Shown here piece after piece: positions 18,213-27,477 of a stretch of 64,000 nucleotides of DNA. Position 1 is the first letter of the stretch. Each line of letters starts with the position of its first letter. The notes under the pieces were generated by a model that was given only the letters and a program-made list of their open reading frames with translations, made no database searches and was not told where the DNA came from. The translations under genes were made by a program, and so were the position numbers. This DNA is from Rhodohalobacter halophilus (GTDB taxonomy: Bacteria; Bacteroidota; Rhodothermia; Balneolales; Balneolaceae), in assembly GCF_001715195.1 (NCBI RefSeq), contig NZ_MDWE01000016.1, positions 1 to 64,000 on the forward strand. Reading direction: 5' to 3'.

Positions 18213-19565
18213 TCACCGCTCTGCGTTGCGCTGATCCAGCTTTTCACGATACAGCTCATAGAACTGACGATGGGCATCCATCATATCGCTTTCACGCCCT
18301 TGAACGTAAACCTGTTCAATTTGAGTGCTATACTCGATTGGGTTGCCGGTTGTGATCAGCAGAGAGGCGTCTTTTCCAACTTCGAGCGTCCCCACATAAT
18401 CATCAAGGCCTAAAATGGCCGCCGGATATGTAGTCAGTGATCTGAGTGCTGTATCGGCATCTAAACCAAACGCAGCTGCTGTACCCGCTTCATACGGGAG
18501 CCGATGTGCATAGGCTGCACTTGACCCGCCGGCAATGGCAAATGTAACACCGGCTTCATGCAACTTGGCAGGAAGTGAATAGCGTGCATCATAACTCTCC
18601 CAGTCTCTGTTGGAGGAGGTTTGTACGCTTGTGATAATAACCGGAATGTTTTTTGAACGCAGATGATCTGTAACCAGGTGAGCATCAGACCCGCCTAATA
18701 TAATCAACCGGACACCTTCCTCTTCGGCCCAGGTTATGGCATCTTGAATCTGGCGCACTTCATTGGCACTTACCACCACCGGAACATTCCCTTCAAAAAC
18801 AGGGATCATCGCTTCCCAACGGCTGTCGGTATCGTGGCGCTGAGCCTGACCCGAACGCATAGCCTGCCGCGCTTTCATGTAAGATCGAGCATCAGCAAAT
18901 GCATCACGCAGTGTTTGGATGTTATCTTCGTAATCGCTTCTGCTGGGAAACGGCCAGTTAACGATTAGTCCGGTGCTCGATTTGAGTGTCATTTCATCCC
19001 ATGCCCAGCCATCTGTTTTCATCGCTGATGACTGCCCGGAAATTAAACCGCCGCCCGGAGTGGTTATTACAGTTAGAATTCCTGCAGATCGGGCAATCGG
19101 TATGTGGCGACTGGCTGGGTGAAATGCCCGTTCGGCCAGCACATTCGGGTTGATTATGCCCTGCTCATTCACATCACTTGTCATATTAACAGCCCCGATT
19201 TCAGTAATTCCCATCTGGCTGTAAGAGTCGATCAGACCCGGATAAATATGTTTGCCGCTAACGTTTTGTTGCCGTGTACCGGATGGAATATTCACGTTTG
19301 AACCAATGGCGGTAATTTTTCCATCTTCAAACAGAATGGTTCCATTTTCAATGACATCACCGGCTAAGGTATGAATAGTTCCCCCAACAAGAGCGATGGG
19401 TTCACTCTGTTTGGGAGCCGGGGTTTGAGCATCAGCCTGCGGTACAGCTATCATCACGAAAGCAAACAGGGTGCAAGTTAAAAGTAGGTTTTTCATAGTT
19501 TCGTACGTTTTGATATTCAAACGATTGATCATATCCGTTCGCGGGTTCATTTTTGAAATTTTCAT
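18213..19565 (-). CDS. Secreted amidohydrolase-family protein lacking the HxH metal motif
   Basis: 450 residues. A hydrophobic export signal runs from MKNLLLTCTLF to QADAQ (residues 24-47). The composite fold follows imidazolonepropionase-like amidohydrolases: beta-sandwich start ALVGGTIHTLAGDVIENGTI, then HIYPGLIDSYSQMG, where the usual metal motif DxHxH is replaced by DSYSQ, and the C-terminal GTLEVGKDASLLITTGNP strand. Later ligand positions also look altered (FAIAGGSS), so hydrolase activity is doubtful. The ATG at 19565 has a GGAGG seven bases upstream, inside the previous gene's last codons; ATGs at 19532 and 19496 are alternatives. It follows the two-module paralogue by one base, so they form an operon. 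Confidence 0.8.
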   Translation of the reverse strand: MKISKMNPRTDMINRLNIKTYETMKNLLLTCTLFAFVMIAVPQADAQTPAPKQSEPIALVGGTIHTLAGDVIENGTILFEDGKITAIGSNVNIPSGTRQQNVSGKHIYPGLIDSYSQMGITEIGAVNMTSDVNEQGIINPNVLAERAFHPASRHIPIARSAGILTVITTPGGGLISGQSSAMKTDGWAWDEMTLKSSTGLIVNWPFPSRSDYEDNIQTLRDAFADARSYMKARQAMRSGQAQRHDTDSRWEAMIPVFEGNVPVVVSANEVRQIQDAITWAEEEGVRLIILGGSDAHLVTDHLRSKNIPVIITSVQTSSNRDWESYDARYSLPAKLHEAGVTFAIAGGSSAAYAHRLPYEAGTAAAFGLDADTALRSLTTYPAAILGLDDYVGTLEVGKDASLLITTGNPIEYSTQIEQVYVQGRESDMMDAHRQFYELYREKLDQRNAER

Positions 19566-19566
19566 C

Positions 19567-22527
19567 TTATTCCTCCACGATAAGTCGGATTAACTGGTCA
19601 CGCTCACGCTCTACGGCTCGTTGCAGATCAGCATCTTCGTCCAGGTCAAAATATTTACGACCGTCAATCCAGGTCTGTTCTGCTTTTGTGAGTGTTGAAA
19701 GTGGATCTCCATTCCAGATTACAAAATCTGCATCCTTTCCGCTTTCGAGTGAACCGACACTGTCTTCGATTCCAAGAATTTTTGCTGTATCACTGGTAAC
19801 GAGTGAAAGTGCATCCTCCGGATCCATTCCGGCGCGTACCATCTTGGCCGCTTCCCAATTCATCCGTGATGCAATCTGGCTGTTATCGGAGTGTAGTGAA
19901 GTTAAAACACCCGCCTCTTTCAATAGTCGTGCATTGTAGAGTGTTCCGTCATAAGCCTCAATTTTGAATGAAGACCAGTCTGACCATACAACCGCCCCTG
20001 CACCATGTTCTGCAAGTTCCGGAGCTACTTTATACGCCTCAACACCGTGATGGAAGGCGTGGATTTTGAAGTCGAACCGTTCGGCAAGTCGCATCAGCAT
20101 CAGGATTTCATCCTGACGATAGCTGTGAGACATAATTAGGATTTCACCGTTAAGAATATCGAGGAGTGCATCCAGGCGCAGATCTTTACGTGGCGGAATT
20201 CCCTGTCCGGTCTCATTCCACTCATTCCATCTGGCTTCGTAATCACGTGCCATGCGGAAACGGTCTTCAATAATCTGTTCGGTACCCATTCGGGTTTCAG
20301 GATAGCGGTCGGAACCGACTCTTTTGGGATTTTCGCCCAGTGCAAATTTTACGGTTCTCGGTGCATCCTCAATCATAAGATCGTCGGAGAGAGCGCCCCA
20401 TCGCATTTTAACGTGTACATTTTGTCCGCCAATTGGATTCGCTGAACCGTGCATGACGTGTGCAGTTGTCAAGCCGCCTGCAAGTTGACGATACATCCAG
20501 ATATTATTGATGTTCAGTACATCACCCATTCGAACCTCTGCAGTAATTGCATTTCCAACCTCATTGACACCGTCAACTCCGGAGTGGAGGTGAGCGTCAA
20601 TCAAACCGGGGGTTACATGCTTACCTTCCGCATCAATTATAACAGCATTTCGCGGAGCGCGCAGGTTCTGTCCCACTTCAACGATCTCTCCGTTTGAGAC
20701 AATCATGTCGGCATTTTCCATGATTCCCTGGGCCCCCATGGTCCAGATGGTGGCATTACGGACAAATACGTTTTGTGGCTGTTCGGGTATACTTTCACGT
20801 CCGTACTCCATGGCCGGCCGCAGATCAGCAAGCTGAACATCCCGATTCAACTCTTTCGAGGAGTCGCCATTTTCGGCTGCGGGCAGTGTACTGGTTCGGG
20901 TAGCACTGAATTGAACACGTTCTCGTCCTGAAACCTCAGCCCAGCCTCTTAAATTGTCTCCATCAAGAGATGCTGTAAGTCGTACAGGACCTTCAAAACC
21001 TGCTTCACTGCCTGCAAAATGAGCGCGAATACGTCTTGGCAGATCTTCATAGCTGACCGATGCCAGATCTACTTCGCTGCCACTGATGGTCATGGTGCCA
21101 GAGAGTCTTCCGGGACGGTTTTCCTCAATCTTCAATGTTCCGTCAATTGATCCATCATTTGAGGCGATTTCCCACACACCTCGCGGATTCATCGCATTTT
21201 CGTGGTTTATACGATAGTGATCTCCGTCAACCCAGAGGTCGATGATTTTGGAACCGTCTTCAAACAGATCTCCATCTGCAATGATGAAACTTGCACTTTT
21301 TCCGGATTCAATCGAACCATGAGTAGAACTTATCCCCAGAAGGTTTGCCGGGTTTGTTGTAAGAGCGGCAAGGGCTGTCTCTTTATTTAACCCGAGTTTG
21401 ATCGCTTTTCTCAAGTTAGGCAGGAACGATGATTTGTTGTCGAGACCTTTTGTGGTTAAGGAAAATTGTATGCCCGCATCGGCAACCCTGCCCGGATTTT
21501 CAGGTGACAGATACCAGTGGCGCAGATCGGCTAAATCTTCTCCGAGTGCATTTTCAGGTGTATCCACATCAGGTTTATCGGCAAAATTGAGTGGAAGAAT
21601 AAGCGGCATCCCGCCATCCCTTAATACATCAAGGAGTTTATATTCATGTCCATTACCCAGAATCCATGGGGTGATGTTAAACTCATTGGCAAGACGTCTG
21701 ACTCTCAGAATCTCTTCATCACTGCCGGTTTCAAAAAGGAGGGGCTGCTCACCGTTTGCTGCATTGCGAAGAGCGGCAAGTGGAGCATTCGATTCCGGAC
21801 GTTCCAGTGAACGATCGTTCATATAGGCTTGATGGGCCCTTTCATACCAGTCTGCATCATAAAGGGTTTGGCGGATGAATGCGATAACTCCGATTGCCGA
21901 AGTTGGATAGGTGAACCCAAACTCTCTGAATCGTGAAAAAGTAGCTCCCTGGGCTACACCGGATTGCACAACACGGTCGGCAGAAAGACCGTCTTTGAGG
22001 CTCATAACGGCAGCTTCCCCTTTGAAAATACCGAGAGGAGGAAGTGTGAGTGCGGCTGTAAAACCCTGCTTTCTTAAATCATCACTGCCATCATTTTCAT
22101 TGTCAAACTCCTGTTCCGCTTTGAGGTGAGCGCGAAGGTTTGGATTCCACGAGACATTACCACGATCTAACTCAACTCGCGGATCATTCATCCCGAGATC
22201 TGTATAAGGATCAATAAAACCGGGATAGATCGTTTTTCCTTCCATATCCCAAACACGTGCATCTGCCGGTGGAGTTACGCGTCTCCCAACGGCTTCAACA
22301 ACACCATTTCGGATGACAAGGGTTGCATTTCGGACGGTTTCACCTGGAGCTGTAACAATGGTGGCATTGGTGAATGCGTGAACATTTGGTGTATTATCTT
22401 TCATCCCGTCGATGGGAGTGGTTTGTGCCACACCCCATGCAGGGAGTGCCAGCAGAAGCAGTGGAAGTAAAAGCCACCGCAACACTGAAGAGTGTAAGTT
22501 TTTCAGAGAGTCGTATGTATGATTCAT
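19567..22527 (-). CDS. Secreted two-module amidohydrolase
   Basis: From ATG 22527 the protein is 986 residues with an export signal (RWLLLPLLLLALPAWGVAQ); the frame extends to a TTG at 22617, a less likely start. Module 1 (about 35-430) has YPGFIDPYTDLGM where HxH should be and is probably non-catalytic. A linker of about 150 residues follows. Module 2 (about 600-980) keeps the metal set: VTPGLIDAHLHSG, MSHSYRQDE, HAFHHGVEAYK and SLHSDNSQ, matching active imidazolonepropionase/prolidase-like amidohydrolases. Both modules end with the GSLESGKDADFVIWNGDP-type strand. Likely a periplasmic hydrolase of cyclic amides or dipeptides; substrate unknown. Confidence 0.85.
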   Translation of the reverse strand: MNHTYDSLKNLHSSVLRWLLLPLLLLALPAWGVAQTTPIDGMKDNTPNVHAFTNATIVTAPGETVRNATLVIRNGVVEAVGRRVTPPADARVWDMEGKTIYPGFIDPYTDLGMNDPRVELDRGNVSWNPNLRAHLKAEQEFDNENDGSDDLRKQGFTAALTLPPLGIFKGEAAVMSLKDGLSADRVVQSGVAQGATFSRFREFGFTYPTSAIGVIAFIRQTLYDADWYERAHQAYMNDRSLERPESNAPLAALRNAANGEQPLLFETGSDEEILRVRRLANEFNITPWILGNGHEYKLLDVLRDGGMPLILPLNFADKPDVDTPENALGEDLADLRHWYLSPENPGRVADAGIQFSLTTKGLDNKSSFLPNLRKAIKLGLNKETALAALTTNPANLLGISSTHGSIESGKSASFIIADGDLFEDGSKIIDLWVDGDHYRINHENAMNPRGVWEIASNDGSIDGTLKIEENRPGRLSGTMTISGSEVDLASVSYEDLPRRIRAHFAGSEAGFEGPVRLTASLDGDNLRGWAEVSGRERVQFSATRTSTLPAAENGDSSKELNRDVQLADLRPAMEYGRESIPEQPQNVFVRNATIWTMGAQGIMENADMIVSNGEIVEVGQNLRAPRNAVIIDAEGKHVTPGLIDAHLHSGVDGVNEVGNAITAEVRMGDVLNINNIWMYRQLAGGLTTAHVMHGSANPIGGQNVHVKMRWGALSDDLMIEDAPRTVKFALGENPKRVGSDRYPETRMGTEQIIEDRFRMARDYEARWNEWNETGQGIPPRKDLRLDALLDILNGEILIMSHSYRQDEILMLMRLAERFDFKIHAFHHGVEAYKVAPELAEHGAGAVVWSDWSSFKIEAYDGTLYNARLLKEAGVLTSLHSDNSQIASRMNWEAAKMVRAGMDPEDALSLVTSDTAKILGIEDSVGSLESGKDADFVIWNGDPLSTLTKAEQTWIDGRKYFDLDEDADLQRAVERERDQLIRLIVEE

Positions 22528-22647
22528 AGAATCTGTGTGTGGTTCAGGGTTAATAAAATTGGTAAGTGATAGAGACTGAACCATTAGGTTCAGAATTGGA
22601 TCGGTAAGAATTGCCAACGCGTTTACTACCGAGGATCATAATTTATA

Positions 22648-22663
22648 AATCGATCGGTCGATT
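22648..22663. promoter_or_regulatory. Inverted repeat upstream of the amidohydrolase operon
   Basis: AATCGA and TCGATT arms separated by four bases, about 120 bases upstream of the chosen start at 22527. The size suits a dimeric regulator site, but no regulator gene is adjacent and no promoter could be fixed. Confidence 0.25.
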
Positions 22664-22804
22664 CAAAATAAAATATAGAAGTGAGGGTGAGCGAATCGAA
22701 AAAAATTGTAAATGAAACCAACATTAGATTTGAGTACCATGTCTCTCAGGGATTGAATCGATAACTTCAGAAATCTCATAGTAGACATGGCATAGTTAAT
22801 GACA

Positions 22805-23548
22805 TTACCGTTTCGGTTTGGTTTCCGAAAACAAGTTGAACGAACTCAAAGGTATTGGTTTGCTTTGATAGAGGAATCCTTCACCATACGAAAAGCCGCC
22901 GAGGTGTCCGAAATGTTTAGCTCTTGCACGAAGGGCCTGAAAAAACTCAGGATCAGATATGTAAGTTTCCGGTTCATCTCCGGGGTCAGCTACATCAAAC
23001 TGTGTTGAAAATGCTTTAATCGCTTCCTCTTTGATATCAATGGTGTCTGAAATATCAAATACAACATCCGGTTCGAACGGGCGATCCTGCATAAAGTGGA
23101 GCACATGTGAAGGCCTGTGAGGCTCTTGAAGATTTCCATTCTCATCTTTTGTTTCAATTTTGATCAATCCGCCGTAAAAGATGGCATCAATAAGCAAACG
23201 CGCCGCATCCCCATGATCGGGGTGTCGGTCTGATGGTGCAGGAATCAGACAAACATGGGGTTTGAATTTACGTACAGCTTGTATAATGGGAAGATGGAAA
23301 GCTCGTTTGTTGCGCAGTTCTGTGTCGGGTAGCCCCAGATTTTCCCGTGCGGAAAGCCCCAGTATTTTAGCAGCCTCAGCAGCTTCCTTCATCCGAATTT
23401 TGGGCGTGCCGCGAGAACCCATCTCGCCCCGGGTTAGATCAACTACGGCCACTTTTTTCCCCTGTTTGATCAATGAGGCCAGTGTTCCGGAGCAGCTTAG
23501 TTCAGTATCATCGGGGTGTGCGCCAAAGGCAAGAATATCAACTTTCAT
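22805..23548 (-). CDS. bshB1: Bacillithiol biosynthesis deacetylase BshB1
   Basis: From the ATG at 23548 (MKVDILAFGAHPDDTELSCSG) 247 residues; the frame extends ten codons further to 23578 but homologues begin at MKVD. PIG-L/LmbE fold with zinc residues His11, Asp13/Asp14 (HPDD) and the HPDHGDA motif (His109, His112). DLTRGEMGSRGTP is the hallmark of BshB1. It deacetylates GlcNAc-malate to GlcN-malate in bacillithiol synthesis, implying bacillithiol as low-molecular-weight thiol. bshA and bshC are not in the window. The gene is alone on its strand. Confidence 0.92.
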   Translation of the reverse strand: MKVDILAFGAHPDDTELSCSGTLASLIKQGKKVAVVDLTRGEMGSRGTPKIRMKEAAEAAKILGLSARENLGLPDTELRNKRAFHLPIIQAVRKFKPHVCLIPAPSDRHPDHGDAARLLIDAIFYGGLIKIETKDENGNLQEPHRPSHVLHFMQDRPFEPDVVFDISDTIDIKEEAIKAFSTQFDVADPGDEPETYISDPEFFQALRARAKHFGHLGGFSYGEGFLYQSKPIPLSSFNLFSETKPKR

Positions 23549-23703
23549 AGATAAATAAGGTTTTTCGTTTTTATTCAAATATAGTGAAACGAAAAGAGTT
23601 TATTTCCGTATCGCACATTCGAAAACTGTTTCTATATTAATCAGAACGTTTTCAATGATTAAATAGAAGTCTATAGAAAGGATCACCGTTCACACGAATA
23701 TCG

Positions 23704-24936
23704 ATGAATCGAATTTTTACAAGTTTTACCGAAGGTTTTAAGATTGCACTCTCTTCACTTTGGGCGAATAAGATGCGGGCTATCTTAACAACCACCTGTA
23801 TCGTCATCGGTATCGTATCTGTGACCGCGATGAATACAATTACCGATGGTGTAGACAGGGCATTTGAGGATAGTATGGATATGCTTGGGCGAAACGTGGT
23901 GTTTGTTGAAAAGTGGCCGTGGGGCTTCGGCGGCGAGTACAAATGGTGGGAGTACCGTAATCGAAGAGAGCTCGAAGTTGGCTATGTCGATCAATTGAGA
24001 GATTTGGTGTTAAATGCATCCGAGGTTTCTGCAAACGTCTATCGGGGAACATCTGTTCGGTTTGAGGATCGCACAGCCGAAGGTGTGGGACTCGCCGGTG
24101 CAACTGCATCTTATTTCGAAACGGCAGGCCTGGATATTGGGGACGGACGCCCATTTACCGACTCGGACGAGCAAAGAGCCGCTAAAGTTGTGGTGTTGGG
24201 TGCCGGTGTGGCCGATCACCTTTTTCCCGATTCGGATCCAATTGGCGAGCGTGTGAGGATTCGAGGACAAAGATTTATGGTGATAGGAGTTCTCGAAAAA
24301 CAGGGAAGTTTTCTCGGAATGGAAGATCTAGACAATCAAATGGTCATCCCCATTTCAGCTATGGCATCCATTTTTGATATTCGTAATAATGTTCGGCTCT
24401 CCGTACAGTTCCCATCAGAAGAGTTAATGGTAGACGGTGAGTATGAAGTGATTGGTGCGATGCGCCAGATTCGCGGGCTCGACCCGATGGACGACGACGA
24501 TTTTGCAATCAACAAAGCCGCCCTTTTTGAACAAGAATTTCAGGGGATGAAAGTGGTGATCTACGGAATTGGCATCTTTTTAACCGGCCTGGCGCTCTTT
24601 GTGGGGGGTATTGGTGTGATGAACATCATGTTCGTATCGGTGAAAGAGCGAACCAAGGAGATTGGAATCCGAAAAGCCGTAGGCGCTCAGCCGTGGGAAA
24701 TTCTGCTTCAGTTTTTAATGGAATCTATTGTAATCTGTATGCTGGGCGGAGTGATTGGGGTTCTTCTCTCTGTGGGAATTACCCAGATCATCAACCAGTT
24801 CTTCATAGCTTACATGGATTGGACCACCGTATTGAATGCCATTTTAATCTGTACATTTGTTGGAATTCTCTTCGGTTACCTTCCATCCAATAAAGCTGCC
24901 AAATCCAACCCGATTGAATCATTGAGGTACGAATAA
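23704..24936 (+). CDS. ABC transporter permease, MacB/FtsX type (1)
   Basis: 410 residues: one N-terminal membrane segment (about 25-50, MRAILTTTCIVIGIVSVTAM), a periplasmic MacB-core domain (about 55-285), then three membrane segments with the GGIGVMNIMFVSVKERTKEIGIRKAVGA coupling motif and a SNPIESLRYE end. This is a permease without a fused ATPase; the matching ATPase is probably that at 30221. The following permease is a clear paralogue starting two bases downstream, suggesting a heterodimer. Possible roles are macrolide, peptide or lipid export, not decidable here. Confidence 0.88.
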   Translation: MNRIFTSFTEGFKIALSSLWANKMRAILTTTCIVIGIVSVTAMNTITDGVDRAFEDSMDMLGRNVVFVEKWPWGFGGEYKWWEYRNRRELEVGYVDQLRDLVLNASEVSANVYRGTSVRFEDRTAEGVGLAGATASYFETAGLDIGDGRPFTDSDEQRAAKVVVLGAGVADHLFPDSDPIGERVRIRGQRFMVIGVLEKQGSFLGMEDLDNQMVIPISAMASIFDIRNNVRLSVQFPSEELMVDGEYEVIGAMRQIRGLDPMDDDDFAINKAALFEQEFQGMKVVIYGIGIFLTGLALFVGGIGVMNIMFVSVKERTKEIGIRKAVGAQPWEILLQFLMESIVICMLGGVIGVLLSVGITQIINQFFIAYMDWTTVLNAILICTFVGILFGYLPSNKAAKSNPIESLRYE

Positions 24937-24938
24937 GT

Positions 24939-26165
24939 ATGAATATTGTTGAGGTTTTCAGGCAGGCAATCGATTCACTCCGGGCAAATAAACTTCGCTC
25001 GTCATTAACGCTTCTGGCTATTGCAGTCGGTGTCTTTGCGATCATCAGCGCAAACACGGCTGTGTTGGTATTGGATACATATTTTAAAGATACACTCAGT
25101 TTGATGGGCGGTGATGTTATAACTGTCAGCAAGTTTCCGGCAATTAACATGGGAGGGGAGAACTGGGACGAGATCCGAAACCGGAAAGATATTACGGTCG
25201 ATCAAATGGAGCGCCTTCATGAACTTAGCCGGCAGGCATCCGAAGTTGGTCCAAATCGTACGTACAGAACTACCAGGGTTTCATACGGAGAAGAGGAGAC
25301 CGAGCCTAACATCAACATCCGGGGTGGAAATCAATACTATCTCTCAAATAACGCATACGAAATTGAGGTCGGACGTAACTTCTCGGCAGAGGATATTGAC
25401 TACTCACGTCCGGTTACCATTATTGGAGCAGACGTAAAGAGTGCACTGTTTGAGCAGGAGGAGGCTCTCGGGAAAACGATACGGGTTGAAGGCCGCCCCT
25501 ATACAATTATCGGAGTTACAGAAGCGAAAGGAAATGTTTTCGGTCAAACACTCGATCGGTTTGTGGTGATGCCATACAGCACACTTGAAGGTGTTTATGG
25601 TCGGAATCAGAATATTGGAATTCAGGTTCGGGCCGGTTCCGTTGAAAAACTGGATGCCGTTATCGACGAAGTTACAGGTATTTTACGAGCCATCCGTAAA
25701 GTAAGCCCGGAGAGTTCCAACGATTTTGAAATTTCAACCAATGAATCGTTGGGAAGCGTTTTTGATAGTTTTACCGGAGTTCTTTACCTGATCGGTTTTG
25801 TGGTTGGCGGTGTGGTACTGCTCGGTGCGGGAATTGGAGTGATGAATATTATGCTGGTATCCGTAACCGAACGGACACGGGAAATCGGTATCAGAAAAGC
25901 TGTGGGTGCCACACGAAAAGCTATTGTGTCTCAATTTTTGATGGAATCGATCGCCATTTGCCAAATCGGGGGAATCGTGGGGATATTACTTGGTGCAGCT
26001 CTCGGTAATGGTGCGGCTATCTGGCTGGAGTCCGGTGTGGTTATTCCATGGAGCTCAGCTATCGGTGGAGTTATCGGTATGACCGTAGTTGGTGTACTGT
26101 TTGGAGTTTATCCGGCTTTTAAAGCTGCTCGTCTCGACCCGATCGAAAGCCTCCGATACGAATAG
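24939..26165 (+). CDS. ABC transporter permease, MacB/FtsX type (2)
   Basis: 408 residues, same layout as its neighbour: N-terminal anchor (LRSSLTLLAIAVGVFAIISA), MacB-core periplasmic domain, three C-terminal membrane segments with GVMNIMLVSVTERTREIGIRKAVGA and the same DPIESLRYE tail. The two are obviously a tandem duplication that has diverged mainly in the periplasmic domain. Two bases separate the genes, so expression is coupled. Confidence 0.88.
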   Translation: MNIVEVFRQAIDSLRANKLRSSLTLLAIAVGVFAIISANTAVLVLDTYFKDTLSLMGGDVITVSKFPAINMGGENWDEIRNRKDITVDQMERLHELSRQASEVGPNRTYRTTRVSYGEEETEPNINIRGGNQYYLSNNAYEIEVGRNFSAEDIDYSRPVTIIGADVKSALFEQEEALGKTIRVEGRPYTIIGVTEAKGNVFGQTLDRFVVMPYSTLEGVYGRNQNIGIQVRAGSVEKLDAVIDEVTGILRAIRKVSPESSNDFEISTNESLGSVFDSFTGVLYLIGFVVGGVVLLGAGIGVMNIMLVSVTERTREIGIRKAVGATRKAIVSQFLMESIAICQIGGIVGILLGAALGNGAAIWLESGVVIPWSSAIGGVIGMTVVGVLFGVYPAFKAARLDPIESLRYE

Positions 26166-26324
26166 TATATCAGGCCCCTTCACTTTTTATGGCTAATACG
26201 TGTTAAGCCGATAAATTGAACTTGAGAATTGAAAGTTCTGTTTTAAGAAAACCAATCAAGGTGTTATTTTGATTACATGAAGGGTTGAAAACACTATTCA
26301 AGCCCTCCTGTAGTTTTTTTGAAA

Positions 26325-26546
26325 ATGAAAATGGACAATACGATGAATGAAGATATTATAAACGATTTAAATGAAGAGCTGGAAGGTGTGATTGAGGAAG
26401 GCTACTCATTTCTGCAGGATGAAGAGTTGCAGGAAAAAATTCAGGAATTGAAAACAGAATCAGAACTTCTGATACGTAAGCACCCGATTAAAAGTGTTTT
26501 GATTAGTGCAGCAGCAGGATACCTGCTGGCCAGATTACTCAAATAA
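26325..26546 (+). CDS. Small membrane-anchored protein, YqjD/ElaB-like (DUF883-like)
   Basis: About 73 residues from ATG 26325 (ATG 26331 and 26343 are alternatives; a TTG at 26319 is also in frame). An acidic, Glu-rich helix (INDLNEELEGVIEEGYSFLQDEELQEKIQEL) is followed by IRKHPIKSVLISAAAGYLLARLL, a single C-terminal membrane anchor with the K/R-H/N-P-I-K-S-V motif seen in YqjD/ElaB proteins, which in E. coli anchor to the inner membrane and can bind ribosomes. First of three such genes here. Confidence 0.6.
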   Translation: MKMDNTMNEDIINDLNEELEGVIEEGYSFLQDEELQEKIQELKTESELLIRKHPIKSVLISAAAGYLLARLLK

Positions 26547-26549
26547 TTT

Positions 26550-26969
26550 ATGACAGACAGCCCAAAAGATAGCGACACCCAAAATAACCTGGGACAAGAG
26601 ATACGCCTCTATGTTGAGAAACGCATACAGCTGATCAGTATAAATTTTGCTGAGCAGATCTCATTGATTGTTGCACAGTCTTTCCAAAAAATTGCTGGCC
26701 TGCTGATTCTCAGCTCGGCATTGCTGTTTCTATGGCTGGGAGTGGCATTTTTTCTGAGTGAACTGGTTCAAAGTAATGCTCTTGGGTTCCTGCTCGCCTC
26801 GCTGCCGCTATTTCTGGTAGGATTCATCTTTTCACGTACCAGTTCAAAAAAATTAACAGAACGTATTCAGGCTGAGTTGATTACAAAAGTGATGGACGGG
26901 GTGGAAGAGTCGATTCGTCCATCTGCAACAGATCAAAAAAATCAAGAGGAGAACGCTGGAAAAGAGTAA
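26550..26969 (+). CDS. Holin-X/YqjE-like membrane protein
   Basis: 139 residues: an amphipathic N-terminal helix (LGQEIRLYVEKRIQLISINFAEQISLIV), two closely spaced membrane helices (KIAGLLILSSALLFLWLGVAFFL and ALGFLLASLPLFLVGFIF) and a charged tail. This matches the Phage_holin_3_6/YqjE family, which is usually encoded beside YqjD despite the holin name. Start three bases after the preceding gene. No lysis genes are nearby, so a phage role is rejected. Confidence 0.65.
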   Translation: MTDSPKDSDTQNNLGQEIRLYVEKRIQLISINFAEQISLIVAQSFQKIAGLLILSSALLFLWLGVAFFLSELVQSNALGFLLASLPLFLVGFIFSRTSSKKLTERIQAELITKVMDGVEESIRPSATDQKNQEENAGKE

Positions 26970-26979
26970 TCACATATCG

Positions 26980-27351
26980 ATGAAAGAGGTGAAAGAACGA
27001 AAGCAAAAGCTTAAAGATGAGATTCGACTCCTTGAATCGGGTTTTGAAAATCGTATTACGAAAGCGAAATCTAACCTCGGCCAAATTACCGGTCCCACCG
27101 GATATGTAAAGAAGAATCCGATTAAGTCTGTCGCGGTTGCGGCTGCAGCAGGTTTTACACTTGGGCTGCTCAAGAGAAGCAATAAATCTCGTTCATATTC
27201 CAACTCCAAATCAAACCCCCGAAGTGGAATTTCGTCTATTCTGATGAACGAATTAAAGCACATGGCTGTACAGAAAGCGATGTACTATCTCTCAGATGTT
27301 GTCGACCAGCAGTTGGCTTCCAGAAAGCGATCCGGATCTGAGAATAATTAA
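26980..27351 (+). CDS. Small coiled-coil plus membrane-segment protein, YqjD/YqjK-like
   Basis: 123 residues. N-terminal charged coiled coil (MKEVKERKQKLKDEIRLLE...), then GYVKKNPIKSVAVAAAAGFTLGLL, a short hydrophobic segment with the same NPIKSV motif as the first gene of the trio, and a basic Ser-rich C-terminus. Probably a paralogue of the 26325 protein; exact function unknown. A terminator follows directly. Confidence 0.6.
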   Translation: MKEVKERKQKLKDEIRLLESGFENRITKAKSNLGQITGPTGYVKKNPIKSVAVAAAAGFTLGLLKRSNKSRSYSNSKSNPRSGISSILMNELKHMAVQKAMYYLSDVVDQQLASRKRSGSENN

Positions 27352-27359
27352 TCACTTTT

Positions 27360-27381
27360 CCCGTCCTCTAACGGGGTTTTT
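27360..27381 (+). terminator. Intrinsic terminator after the YqjD-like trio
   Basis: CCCGT (27360-27364) and ACGGG (27371-27375) pair around CCTCTA, followed by GTTTTT. It separates the permease/YqjD unit from the tolC unit. Confidence 0.7.
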
Positions 27382-27477
27382 GTAAAAAAACGTATTAAAT
27401 CTTTTAGACGGAGTAATTTTACTGTAACTCTGTTTAAACTTTCTCGTGTAACACCAATAAATAATCATAACTACCGA

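Noticed and set aside
26550-26969. Phage holin indicating a prophage
   Set aside because: The family name is misleading; no lysis, capsid or integrase genes are near and it sits in a YqjD-type trio.
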